Counted from the stretch's first letter, positions 50,291 through 62,400 are shown. The stretch: DNA of 64,000 nucleotides from Isoetes taiwanensis (GCA_021234155.1 JAJEKV010000055.1:541001-605000); one strand, 5' to 3'. A program made the numbers and translations. The notes: generated from the sequence alone by a model not told the origin.

Positions 50291-51615
50291 GCTTATAGTC
50301 ATTTATGAGGAGGTGCCTATGATTTTGAAATATGAAATACGATTTCGCCTAAGGTTTTGATATCAAACCTCTATACGGCTTTGCCCAAGATTTTAGAATA
50401 TGAAATACGGGGGCTCGAACCTCTACCAAAATAACTCAATATTCTAATAAGACTACTTTAACCAATATACCTAGTAAGCTAATGTAATTAGTTTTTTATC
50501 TTGAATCTATGTTTTTTTATAACAACCAATTCAATTGTTTTAGGGATATATGGTCTACGGTTTCAGGAATTGTTATTTTTACATCGATATCAAATCCCTC
50601 TGGAACCCCCTGTTATTTTGCTACATATTCTAAAAGAAGTGCATCCTGGACTACCACAGTCGTCAGATTCATCGATCCTACAACCTAGATTGTATGTTGG
50701 GTCCTGTATACACCTCTCGTTTCGCTTATAGTCATTTATGATTGGAGGCGCCTATGATATTGAAATATGAAATACGATTTCGCCTAAGGTTTTGATATCA
50801 AACCTCTATACGGCTTTGCCTAAGATTTTAGAATATGAAATACGGGGGCTCGAACCTCTACCAAAATAACTCAATATCCTAATAAGACTACTTTAACCAA
50901 TATACCTAGTAAGCTAATGTGATTAGTTTTTTATCTTGAATCTATGTTTTTTTTATAACAACCCATAAAATTGTTTTAGGGATATATGGTCTATGGTTTC
51001 AGGATTTGTTATTTTTACATCGATATCAAATCCCTCTAGAACGCCCCGTTATTTTGCTACATATTCTAAATGAAGTGCACCCTGGACTACCACAGTCGTC
51101 AGATTCATCGATCCTACGACCTAGATTGTATGTTGGGTCCTGTGCGCACCTCTCGTTTAGCTTATAGTCATTTATTATGATTTTGAAATATGAAATACGA
51201 TTTCGCCTAAGGTTGAATATCAAACCTCTATACGGCTTTGCCTAAGATTTTAGAATATGAAATACGGGGGCTCGAACCTCTACCAAAATAACTCAATATC
51301 CTAATAAGACTACATTAACCAATATACCTAGTAAGCTAATGTGATTTTTTTTATCTTGAATCTATGTTTTTTTTTATAACAACCCATTCAATTATTTTAG
51401 GGATATATGGTCTATGGTTTCAGGAATTGTTATTTTTACATCGATATCAAGTCCCCCTGGAACTCCCTGTTATTTTGCTACATATTCTAAACGAAGTGCA
51501 CCCTGGACTACCACAGTCGTCAGATTCATCGATCCTACGACCTAGATTGTATGTTGGGTCTTGTGCGCACCTCTCGTTTCGCTTATAGTCATTTATGATT
51601 GGAGGCGCCTATGAT
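50291..51615. repeat. 433-bp tandem repeat, three copies plus a stub
   Basis: Units start with 'gcttatagtcatttat' at 50291, 50724 and 51160, with a stub at 51591. They share 'aatacggggg', 'tttacatcgatatca' and 'ggactaccacagtcgtcaga' and differ by few changes. The repeats replace the body of PAR1 copy 2. A 74-76-residue open frame in copies 1 and 3 has no recognised motif and is broken in copy 2. Confidence 0.9.
50404..50482 (-). mobile_element. tRNA-like (SINE-type) promoter boxes in the 433-bp repeat
   Basis: On the minus strand, TAGCTTACTAGG resembles an A box and GGTTCGAGCCC fits the B-box consensus. They are separated by 48 bases, longer than in most tRNAs. The pair recurs at about 50840-50915 and 51265-51335. 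This suggests a tRNA-derived SINE head within the repeat. I see no cloverleaf that would support a working tRNA. Confidence 0.4.
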
Positions 51616-53216
51616 TGTAGTTTTATAGTCCCTAAATAATTTTTTTTAAGGTACACTACAACATGCTTATGCCCTTTGTTTAAGTTGTAACCTATGAACA
51701 ATGCTTTGTACTATTATTGGTCCATTGGATATAACTGTCTTTCTGAAATTGAGCTTTGCAGATCTATAATTACTATCTTTATGTAAAAACAACATCTGAG
51801 GGATTTGCATGGAAGCTCGCTCTCTCATGATTTTAATGAAGATCTTGTGACAATACCGCCAACTGTTGTAGTAAGACCACCTCTTTAGTCAACACTTAGT
51901 GCAAGTGCTGGATTCATATTTCACTTATATTTCAGTTCCCTTAGACTAATTATCACTTATGTCCTACCAATCATTTTCGGACCACACATTGGTTTGGTGG
52001 TTACTAGAGATCCCATATGGTCATGTACGCCCATCAAGGGCTCATTGCTCTCCACTATATACCTTAACTATGCCAGCGGTAATTTCCTTTTAGACACGAG
52101 GACTGCTACATTCGAGTACAATGTTGAGAGGTTTGTATTCGGATGAAAGGAGTGCGAGGTGAATGATCATGCTTTGCTTTGGACTTGTAATTGTACAAAG
52201 TACTAGAAGCCGATAGTTGAATGTTATAGTTCCTAAGCGTTGGCTTTTATGCTCTGTTATGGCATAACACTAGGGCAAGATGCAGTGTCCTTAATAATCC
52301 TTGTGTGCAGACCTCAAGGGACTGGTTTGAGTTGTGGTGTGACACTAGTGGACTAACACATTTGATGGGCGGATGTAGGACACGATGAAGTTAGGAATAA
52401 GATTGGACTGGGGGAGGGGAAGAGGGGGGGCGGGGAGGGTATGTGGGGCATGGGCCCAATGAGCCATGTCAACGTTTTATCAATGTGGCTTTTTATGGCT
52501 AAATTACTCTTTCAACGCGTGATAATAGCTTTAAATGCAGTCTTGAGCTTGTTGGATATAGATAGCGGTGCTACTTCTAAGATTGATTAGAAAAGTTTTT
52601 AAAAGCAAAGGGGGCTTTAATTTTAGCTTTAGATCTTGCTAAGCAAGAGGACACAGGGAGATGAAGGGATGCAACATGGTAAGGTAGCTTGTTTGGTTTG
52701 TACATGTAGAGTAGCATTTGTCTCCACCTGCTAGATTCTCTTGTTTCTTCTCTTGCGCTCGATGTATTTGAGGTGGGTTGAATTGGTAACGCTCTAGAGA
52801 TTGAACTCCTCAATCTACTATATTTTATGTGGAATTGCAATTAGTATTGTAGATAGATTGATGGAACCATTTTATGGAAGTCTAAACATGTGCAATCCCC
52901 ATGTGGAAGAATGTAACTTAACATGATAGATTGTGTGTGGTAGGAGATGATTTTAATGGAGACTTGAGTATTAAGGAGCACGCTGGTCCTCTCATGATTT
53001 GATGGTCTTTACCACAAAGGATGCAGGTAAAGACAAAGAAGAACGTTCAAAGGAACCAACCTTGCAACCGTCAACTAGTAGAAAGAAGGAACTTTTTATT
53101 CATTAGTCAGACTACTTAAATAACCAGAGTTACGAAGGGGGCCATGAGCAAAGTCTTAACACGTTAAAGAGAGGCTTCCAAACTCCTTTCACGCGTGCTA
53201 CAGCACTATAAAAACA
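51616..53216. other. Flank of the PAR1 duplication units
   Basis: From about 51925 to 52695 the sequence is the downstream flank of a PAR1 copy (matching 45908-46629). From about 52700 it matches the upstream flank of PAR1 copy 2 (49633 onward). The junction at about 52695-52706 is the state before the MITE/LINE insertion in copy 1. No other gene is seen. Confidence 0.7.
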
Positions 53217-53224
53217 GAAGAATG
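53217..53224 (+). promoter_or_regulatory. TATA box of PAR1 copy 3
   Basis: TATAAAAA in the same context as at 44197, about 190 bp before the ATG. Confidence 0.7.
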
Positions 53225-53405
53225 GCATACTCTGGATCAACCTCTCGCCCAGATTTATATGTCCTGCTTTGGCTAGAAGACATATAATTTTTCACCAGAA
53301 TAATTCTTCCTCTTGCAAAAATCATCCTAAACAGACTAGATCTTTCTCCTCCCCCTCACATAAATCTGTCATCTTTTCATCTGTGCACATAATCCAGCCC
53401 TCAAA

Positions 53406-54209
53406 ATGGCCATCTCAAGAATTTATCTTTGTTTCCTGCTCTGTTTCGTGGTGAAAGTCCTAGGTAATCCATCTTTCACACTTAAAAACAACTCTTTATT
53501 GCTTGCAGAATCTAACAGAAGAAATTTTGGCTATGTTAACGCAGGGGGACTAGATTGTGAAGAGCTACAAGTTGAAGACTGCGCATTTGCTGTGTCATCT
53601 TCAGGGGCTAGATGCGTGCTTGAGAAATACCCAACCAATGACGGCGAGTTCATCTATCTATGCCAGGCAAGCTTCAAATCCGACGATTCAAAAAGATAAA
53701 TAATTTGATAGGATGAGAATTACTCACAAATTTGATGCAGACTTCGAGCATAGTGACGCAGAAAAAGGGATGGATCGAGACAGAAGAATGCTTAAAATCC
53801 TGCGGAGTAGAGCGGCTGTCGATCGGCATATCCACCGACGGAATGGCAAGCCGGAGCTTCGCCTCCAAGCTCTGCTCTCCCGCTTGCCAGAATAATTGCC
53901 CTAATCTGGTGGACCTGTTTACCAAGCTTGCTGCCGAAGAAGGTGAGTACTGTCCCAAATTTTGTTTAGGACGCAAATTTGTGTCTGGCTCAAATTTTGT
54001 TCCTGACCTAAATACCCCTAATTGTATTTGCAACCTAAATACCCCTAATTGTATTTGCAGGTGTTTACCTTCCCCATGTATGCTCCTTCTTGCACCCCTC
54101 TTTTCGTCGCCTCGTCTCTGAATCTATGGTGCTCTCACCCAACACCAGAGCTATGCTTCAACAACTTGGCGCCTCTGATCTTGCTCCAGCACCTTCACCC
54201 AGTTCTTAG
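53406..54209 (+). CDS. PAR1 (photoassimilate-responsive) family protein, copy 3
   Basis: Exons: 53406-53666, 53741-53942 and 54061-54209, each the same length as in copy 1. The protein differs at only a few positions. In exon 1, Cys to Tyr in the signal peptide; in exon 2, IMTQ to IVTQ and ERFSIG to ERLSIG; in exon 3, SAPIVLSRN becomes SESMVLSPN. All family cysteines are kept. The intron after exon 1 again starts with GCAAGC (GC-AG, 74 nt), and the 81-nt optional intron (53464-53544) is in frame and free of stops here too. Both introns' conservation and the intact reading frame suggest that the gene works. It is a signal-peptide-bearing, presumably extracellular protein. Function in the family is unknown beyond induction by sugars, the property the family is named for. 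Confidence 0.85.
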
Positions 54210-56068
54210 ATTCATTTTTGCAGACGTTAAAATTTCTGTCTATCTATCTATGATATTGAGATGCAATATGTTATTGCATCTGGAGAGCCCCTAATTTTTT
54301 CTAATGGTGCATTGTCTGATTTGGATGTTTCCATGCAGATAATCCATGTCATGGTTGTATATATGAGACAGTAAATAAACGGGCCTATATGGGTGCAAAT
54401 TGATTTTATATTTGTTTGAAATAGAAAAAATACTTTGATGTTTTGTCTAGGGCAGCCACTAGTGTGTATGGATGGGATTTGCTAGTCAATAATCTTCAAA
54501 ACTAGGAGTCAGAGCCTCAACGTCCAATGGTTGGGGGCGTATACTTAATTAGAGTTGATATTTTTGGTTTTCCTGTTGCTCTGATTCACTGTAATCAAAG
54601 GCCTCACTTGGGTACTTTGAACCCGGCTTATAATGGCCTTTTGTTAATGTAGTTTGAAACATATTTGTAAAGGGCTTCAGGCTGCATTCTGACAAGTTTA
54701 AAATACAATTCACCAACCTGTATGAAACCCTGAGAAGTCTTGAAGGACAGTTCCCCGTTGTTCAGACTGCCCTGCAATCTCACTAACTTCTTGAATCGTG
54801 CCCTTACACACGTATTCGCTTTCATCATATCTCTTCTGACCAGGACTTCTACAAACATATAGAAATATAACAGTGATGTACTTCCCACCTGTGCCCCTCG
54901 TAAAAAATCACTGGGTTTGAAAGTTGTCGTATCTCGCAGGCTCAGAAGCAGCATCGACTCTTCATTGTGGGTGGGGCTTCTGCATGATTTTTATCATCCT
55001 CTTTGTTTGCTTTTTGCTGACGTCTTGACTGTACAAACGACATGATTAGCTAGAAGCCAAACAGAACACAAAAATCTATTATGAAATAGAACAGACAAAA
55101 AACTATGCCTAAACAAGTCAAAAAGTGTTTTTGCAGAGCCTCTAAGACTAGCAAATTTCTGTTCCATGCATACATTGTGGCATCCATATTGAACAGAAAC
55201 CACTTCAAGACTACGAAAAAACAACTTTAGACGTCTCGCTATTCCAAAAATAGCAAAAGTGTATTTCAGAATATACTTTTGCTTTTTGAAGTGAAAGTGT
55301 ATTTTGGAATACACTTCTCCTATCCTCGAAACTCATAGGGGCATTTTGGTAGTTTTCCCTAAATGGATTGTCTGATATCAATTGATACGAATCACATGCA
55401 ACGTCACAAAGAAACTAAGAAGATCCGATTAGTAGGGAAAAGCTCTATCCACCCAACCGGATTTACCAGCAACTAGAGACAATGGGACTCATAATGATGC
55501 AGTTTACATTGTTTGGGCTTTGGAATTAGTTTGGATAGAAATAGATTCGTCCATCGTAAATATAGGAAGTGTTGAATCAGAGATCCATCCTGGCCAAAGA
55601 GATGGATTGTCGGTTTTGGTTAGGCTTGATTCGAAATAAGCAGTGGAAACTGAGCCTGCCCTAGCTTAACAATCCACTTCGTTTTGCCAAAATGGCTTTC
55701 TTTTTTTTCTTTCTAATATCAGCAGAAAGAACCGCATATTAATTTTCTCAATTGCGGTTAGCATTACACCACCTATATATTGAAACAAGTAGATGGAATG
55801 GTACACCTCGCAATGAGAGATTTTGTCTAGGTTGCCTAGATCTTGAACTTGAAACAAAGTAGCTCCTAGCTAGCTACTTGGATCGTGCTTCTCTATTAGT
55901 GCTCTCGATTTAACGAACCTATTTTATTAACATTGCTTGTCTCATTCATTGATCTTGGCTAACTTAGTCGATCTCAAATTCGAGGAAGATTGCAACAAAT
56001 AGGTAACTACAATATTACTGACCAATAAAAATGTGACCTAATTATATATTCTCATATCCCAGGCATTA
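54210..56068. other. Intergenic between PAR1 copy 3 and the CACTA element
   Basis: The first ~350 bp match the 3' flank of PAR1 copy 1 and then diverge at about 54550. No gene is seen. A stem-loop is present at about 55250-55318. Confidence 0.5.
55250..55318. repeat. Paired imperfect hairpins
   Basis: GCAAAAGTGTATTTCAG pairs with the following ATATACTTTTGC. The next copy, GAAGTGAAAGTGTATTTTGG, pairs with AATACACTTC. The two hairpins are similar to each other. Confidence 0.5.
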
Positions 56069-56089
56069 CACAACAAGAGAATGGACATT

Positions 56090-56730
56090 TAGCGACGTGG
56101 GCTTGCGACGTCTAAGTCACGTGACGTCGCAAACCACGTGACCATGCGACGTCAATGTGACGCCACGCCGCTGGCACGTCCGGCCGCAGCGGCGATGACG
56201 GTGCGACGTCGGCGACGCCGTGACCGCCCATCGGTCACGCCCGGTGGGCGACAGTGTCGCGCCCGGGTGGATGCTTGCGGCGCCGCGTCGCGATCGCGGC
56301 GTCACGGTAACCACCCATGCTGTCCGCGCTAGGTGGACTTGGCGCCCGTGGGTGGACGAGGTGTCACGCCGGTGGATACTTGCGGCGTCCGCACGCCGTC
56401 TGACGTCATCTGATGACTTGGCCCATCTGTCCGCGCCGGTGGGCTTGGGCGGTGGGACGGCGGTGTCACGCCCGGGGTGGATGTCCGTGAGACATTACGT
56501 AACGCATGATGCGTCGATGCATTATTTGCCACGCGGTAATGCGCCACGCCGCATGTGACACGGAATGTGGCCAGATTTGACTATACGCCGCGATGCGGCG
56601 TGGACGATAGAACGTGATGACGCGTCGATGCATTATTTGCCACGCAATAACGCCAAGTCGTAGGTGACTGGCGGTGGCCAGATTGATAATACGTCGCCGG
56701 CGGGACGTGGCGCCGCATCGCGGCGTTAAA
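56090..56730. repeat. GC-rich subterminal repeats of the CACTA element
   Basis: Short GACGTC, ACGTG and GGCGCC-type palindromic motifs are dense here. Two imperfect copies of about 120 bp, both with 'gcgtcgatgcattatttgcc', lie at about 56509 and 56622. The local GC content is far above the surrounding sequence. Confidence 0.65.
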
Positions 56731-56736
56731 GATTTC

Positions 56737-56744
56737 TATATAAG
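56737..56744 (+). promoter_or_regulatory. Likely TATA box of the CACTA element
   Basis: TATATAAG lies directly after the GC-rich block. It precedes a possible first exon at 56852-56953 (MDRHGHRHDRRWRWRETIDV...) that ends at a GTAAGT donor. Confidence 0.45.
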
Positions 56745-56982
56745 CAACTATTTCTCGGCCTTCATTGTTATTTTCTTTTCGCTCCTCTTCCAGCCTAAGC
56801 GCCTTTGGTGTTCTTCTTTTTAACCATATCTTATACTTGTTGTCGCCCTATATGGATCGCCATGGTCATCGGCATGATCGACGCTGGAGATGGCGAGAGA
56901 CGATTGATGTTGTCTTACCACCGGGGAGGCCGGATATGCTGGAACCGTCACATGTAAGTGATCGATTCTTGTATTTAGTAGC

Positions 56983-57560
56983 CTAGACATATATAAACTA
57001 GGAGAGGACGGTAATCTGCGAGTAGTAAAAAACGCCAGTGTTTTTGGTCAAGGACCACGGGCCGCCTCCACCTTGAGTGGAGAGGACCAGGTGTGTGGGC
57101 CCAAACTCACCTTCATACCCATCGAAAGTGCAATGTAGACTACAAAATTGAGGTGTCGGCAGAGTCAAGGTCATATGTCGACTTCACCTTGAGTGGAGGG
57201 ACTCTTCATAGCCTAGACATATATAAACTAGGAGAGGACGTGTCGCGAAAGTAGTAAAAAAACGCAGTGTGTTTTTGGTCAAGGGACACCTGGCCGCCTC
57301 CACCTTGAGTGGAGAGGACCAGGTGTGTCGGGCCCAAACTCACCTTCATACCTTACTGAGTACAATGTAGACTACAAAATTGAGGTGTCGCGTAGTCAAG
57401 GTCATATGTCGACTTCACCTTGAGTGGAGGGGACTCTATGTATCGGGGCTAGCACGTCTCCAAAAGATCTTTATTGCAATTGAAACTTATATAAGGGTCG
57501 TACACGGGAAAGGGCATGGTCGGCTTCACCTTGAGTGGAGAGGACTACGTGTCCGGGCCC
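56983..57560. repeat. 229-bp tandem repeat, two copies plus a part
   Basis: The segment from 'cctagacatatataaactag' to 'caccttgagtggag' starts at about 56983 and 57212, with a third partial copy to about 57560. The phrase CACCTTGAGTGGAG occurs five times in this stretch. Confidence 0.7.
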
Positions 57561-57571
57561 AATTCTTTCCA

Positions 57572-57627
57572 TTTAGGATTTAGGATTTAGGGTTTAGGGT
57601 TTAGGGTTTAGGGTTTAGGGTTTAGGG
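57572..57627 (+). repeat. Interstitial telomere-type repeat
   Basis: Two TTTAGGA units followed by six exact TTTAGGG units, the Arabidopsis-type plant telomere repeat. It lies inside the CACTA element, far from any chromosome end visible here. Confidence 0.95.
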
Positions 57628-57712
57628 TTTATACTACCATATTGTATCTATCACAGCCGTTCAAACTATTGTGTAGTATATAGTACTTACCTTTTGTAAT
57701 TGGCAGAGGGAC

Positions 57713-57852
57713 AAAATAGTTTGCGATTGTAAAAGATGTATGGGGCTCAAGAGGCGACTTAGAAGCGGTTGTTGAAGACCATCCGATAAGATTTGGTACA
57801 TTTGAACAACCCACCGTGATCCGATGCTCGTCATGGATATCGGGTTGGTATA
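57713..57852 (+). pseudogene. Possible transposase-associated zinc-binding segment
   Basis: After an acceptor-like TTGGCAG the reading is KIVCDCKRCMGLK. After a one-base shift it is GDLEAVVEDHPIRFGTFEQP. The CxCxxC pattern and a following V..H resemble the transposase-associated domain found in CACTA elements. The shift and weak similarity limit confidence. Confidence 0.35.
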
Positions 57853-58511
57853 CAATTATTATTTGTTTTTTTTTTTTTTTTTTTTTTTTTAAGAGTATCT
57901 CTCCCAGTTCAAGTATATATTCAAGATGTTTATGATATCTAAATATGTAGGTAGATGATGCTGATGTCTCCTCCAAACTAGATGTGGATTTTGGTTTAAT
58001 GTTGTCCATAGAGGCATATGAAACCGGGCAAGAAACCGATTCATCAATAATGTGGATGGGTGCCGCTCAACGCCGAGTGTTCCCCGCGTGAAAGAACACG
58101 GAAGGGCTATAATCATGAGAACATTGCATGTATCACACATTTCCCAAGAACGCTTGGCCTCCTTTGCCGAGCGTGAAATTCTCAAGAATTGCAAAGATTA
58201 GTCCGACCCTTTGTTAGACACCGCGAAGACATTTGGCTTGTGGCCGTAGACTTACCTATCCCTATGGATCAAGAATTTGCTTATTGAGGAAGAAGATACA
58301 TCATTATCGCGAGCCGCATTTGTCCAAATTTGGATTCGCCTTATCTCCCAAGACGCGTGATAGAAGTGGAGCGAGGAACCCACATTCCATTAATGCCATA
58401 TGCAAGTCCCGAAGAAATGCGATTGGAAAACTTGGCAAACTTTGACTAAATATGCTTGGCGATGAGGATTTATGGAATGAATTCCAATCTTTGCGTCGAT
58501 AGGCGTGGGGG

Positions 58512-58776
58512 CATGTGATGAGGAGTTGAAGTTTATTGACTGGCCGGGCCAGGGGTTCATGGCAATATTGCGGTGGTTCATCAACAGTTCTATTGACAAC
58601 CGTGGAGATGCAATTGTGAATTTTTAGAGTGTCAAGGAGGGGAGGAAGATTTTTTTACAAGATATGTAAAAGGAAGATTTATCATGGTGTGTGCTATTAA
58701 AAGCATAAACATTGGAGATGAGTTATTCATCAACTATCGCTATGATAGACCTCTCCCATTTGAGATGGAACAATAG
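58512..58776 (+). pseudogene. SET-domain C-terminal fragment inside the CACTA element
   Basis: In one frame: ACDEELKFIDWPGQGFMAIL, then WFINSSIDNRGDA. After a one-base shift near 58613: NCEFLECQGG, RYVKGRFIMVCAIKSINIGD, ELFINYRYD and a stop at 58774. The order FIN(H/S)S, NCEF, a basic strand, A.K.I..GDEL..NY is that of the C-terminal half of a SET lysine-methyltransferase domain. The substitution of His by Ser in the FINHS position and the shift make activity unlikely. The N-terminal half is not recognised, although 58060-58500 may hold decayed coding sequence. It could be a captured host gene fragment or part of an element-encoded protein. Confidence 0.5.
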
Positions 58777-59479
58777 TATTGTTGTACTAAAAAAAAAAGA
58801 AATAAAGAGCATTTTTTTTTTAAATATGTTTTTTGTCATTCGTGAGTCTATGCAGATGGTTGTATGTATTTTATACTTATTCATCTCATTACGTTACTCC
58901 TGTTTAATGAACTCATTCAGAGCGGTCTCCATCCCGATCCATTAGTTCTAAGTTACAGGCAAAGGAAAACCTATCGTCGTGAATTTCAAGCCAGCGCGCA
59001 CCAATACGAAGATATTGCATACGATCAATATGAAGAGGATGAAACTATTGACGAACCCGAGAACGAAGTCTTTCATGACGAGCCGATGCTCGATATGTTG
59101 CACGCTCTTCAAGAATTACCTGATATTGATTTAGATGATGTCGAGGATGGTGGTGGAGAGGATATGGTAGAAGATGTGGGATACCCTTCGAGGATTGGTC
59201 ATTATTGACGATGACCCTATTGTTATCGGCGAAAACGCAGAGTTATTTCCTCGCATCTCGAACCTCTCGTTTGTCGGCGTGCCTGCTAATTCTCAATCTC
59301 CAAACCAAGTTCAAGTGGAGCAATGCAAGTGTCTCTGCTCTATTGAGGTGACATACTTATCAAGTCTTTATTTCTTACCACCATCTCCATCTTTTATCTT
59401 ACCACTCTTAGATGCGCAGGTTATTGCACGAGAAGATCCTTCCAGAGAAGAACAATATGCCTACCAATAGATCTCAAGT

Positions 59480-62400
59480 TAAGAAAATGATTCAAGCGAC
59501 CGGCCTTGGTTATAAAGTCATACATGCATGTCCAAATGATTGTATGATCTTCTATCCCCGCCGAGCATGAGAAGTCCACTCATTGTCTCATTATGTAATG
59601 AACCGAGATACGAGGGAATGACCTAAAGGGAAAAACGGTACCTCAGAAGGTTTTTCGACACTTTCCAATAATCCCAAGGTATATGCATCACCACTTCTTA
59701 CAAATAGTTGTAAATTCACTTATTTTCGGTACTTATATGTTGCCTATAATTTATTCTATAGGTTAAAGTTGATGTTAGTTGCAAGACATTGGCTAGCCTA
59801 ATGGACTTCACGGCTACACATGCATCTAGTGATGATGTGATGCACGAGTCCCGAAGCGGCAAAGTGCATGTCGATGCGACATGGCCTGACTTTGGAAAAG
59901 AACCACGTAAGCGTCGTTTGGGCCTGGCCACCGATGGCGTAAACCCATATGGTACACAATCGACTGCATGGTCTACATGGCCAGTGATGATAGTGAACTA
60001 CAACATACCCCCATGGTTGTTGATGAAGAGTGGGCACATTATTATGACTTTATTGATACCTGGGAAGAAAAAACCAAGTAATTTAGATGTGTACCTAAGA
60101 ATAATTGTGGATGAGTTACTGCCTTTGTGGAACACAGGTATTCAGGTCTACGATGCACATAAAAATGACGTTTTTAATCTTAGAGGTATACTATTGTGGA
60201 CTATGCATGACTTTCACGGGCTTTGGCGAGTGTTACGGGTTTAAGACACATGGGGCACTTCCCTTGCATGATATGTGGGAAAAAGTTGCAGCACCGTCAC
60301 TCTAAGCATCTGAAGAAAGTAGTATACGAGGGTTTTAGGAAGTATTTGCCGCTCACGCACCCCTTCAGAAAGCAGCGTGCACAATTCGATGGCACTGTAG
60401 ACTATACAGAACCACCAAGCAGAATTACCATACGAGAATGGGGTGAGCGTTGGGATAAGAAGGAAGAGGGGGAAAATCCGCAAGGGGAAACTGCATGGGG
60501 GCACTGGAATTGAGGAGATCGTGAGCCGACCTAGACAGTGAGGATGAGGAATTATACAGTGGTGGCGAGGAAGCCGCGGAGGAGGAAGTCTTTACTGCCA
60601 ATATGAAAAGGAAGTCTGTTTTTTATAGACTACCATATTGGACCGACCTATTGATTCAACACCTTTTAGACCCGATGCATATCTTCAAGAACGTGGGAAA
60701 CTCTTTATGGAAGCATGTATTTGGTCAAAAAGACACAACAAATGCCAGGATGGACCTTAAGGTAAGTAATACAAAGAAAGAGGCATGGATCGAGGTGAAG
60801 GGCAACCACTTCCTCCGGCAAAATGGGTTATTGCTAGGGCTGACCATCGAGCTATTTATGATGATTTAAGGGCCCTTAGAACACCAATTGGTTATATGCA
60901 ATCATTGCGAATTGCATTGACAAGTCTTGGGAGCCGGGCGGGTTTAAAGTCCCATGACTGGCATAAGTTCTTGCATGTAAGCAATTGAAGTCCACATATA
61001 TGCACTACTATTAAATGTAACCCATACTTATATTTGGTGTTTGGATCATGCAGTTCTTCATGCCCTTGACCTTTAGGGGAGTTTTAGACAAGGGACCATT
61101 GGAGGCAATAAGTGCCCTATCAAAGGTCATAAGGTTGTTACCCATGTTGATTTAGTGGTCCCCCGTCTATTTTATTTGTGGCTAAGTTTTTTTTTTTTTT
61201 TTGGGACCTCATAGGTGGATGTGTAAAAAAACTATACCGAAAGACGAAATTGAAGAGATGAAAGTGAAAATGGCATAGGCATGTTGCTTGTTGGAGAAGG
61301 AGTTTCCTACGATCTTTCTTGACAGTCAAACCCATCTTTTGGTACATCTTATTAAGGAAGTGGAGCTCGCGGGAACTGTACATGCGAGATGGATGTTTTT
61401 CTTGGAAAGGTTTATGAAGGTATTGAAGGATATGGTGCGTCAAAGAGCACGTCTTGAAGGTAGTATGGCAGAGGGATGGCTTGCGAAAGAGTCACTTTTC
61501 TATATGACAGAATATATTTCCGCCGTACATCCAGATGCACCTCGCTTATGGAGTGATGAAGGGGACGAAGATTGTGGGGGTAGTGGCGAAAGGAAATGGT
61601 ATGCGAAGTCATTTCCGCTTTGATATGATCATTAAGGTTAATCAATTTCTTCTGTACAATTCGGCACCAATGGCAAAATGGATTGCTCGTTATGAGAACG
61701 CAAAGGAAGAAATGGAAGAGAAGAGGCATGAATGGAGACGACATAATAGACGAGCCCCATACCCTGATAGATATGAACCCTTGCCGGACAAGATGGAAAG
61801 AGAATGGGTACTACAGGCTTTGACCGATGCATATTACAAGGGGGAGTATATTACAGCTACGGAATGGGCATACGCACAAGGTGTCATGAAAAAGGTAGTT
61901 GCAACAAATTATGTTGATGTCGAAATCGAGTATTTTCTTTTGATGTTATCGTATCTATTGACATTAATGGTGCTTTTGATAGTATATATCTTACTCCTCG
62001 ATATGGTGGCATGGGACCCACTATCGTGTGAGTTCTCTTGACATACACATGAAGACTTGTGACTGCGGAGTCATGGCATCATTCACGATGGAGTTTCAAT
62101 CAAGTGTTGCCGATCGTAATCGTCAGGAAGCCACCTGTGATTGGGTCGGGAGGTTAAAGACTATAATGGAGGTGGATGTTGGTGGCAATTTTAAGACCTT
62201 CATATTCGATGTCGATTGGTTTGACCTTCAATTAAGGGGCCGGGCCTACAAGAAAAAGTGTGATAGAACAAGTGGCTTTTTTACATCAACTCTAGCAAGA
62301 TGTACCCTGGTAGTGAGATGCTTATCCTTCCAGACAATTGTGAACAGGTACACATATATACATATCCACTTCAAAATTTAGACCATCAATATCAATCTCA

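Noticed and set aside
50404-50482. Possible working tRNA gene on the minus strand
   Set aside because: The B box fits, but the A-B spacing is too long and I cannot fold the acceptor and anticodon arms. Kept only as a SINE-like relic.
50501-51588. 74-76-residue protein in the 433-bp repeats
   Set aside because: The frame is open in two of three copies but has no recognised motif, and the middle copy breaks it.
57572-57627. Chromosome end (telomere)
   Set aside because: Only eight units, with a transposon gene continuing on the far side.
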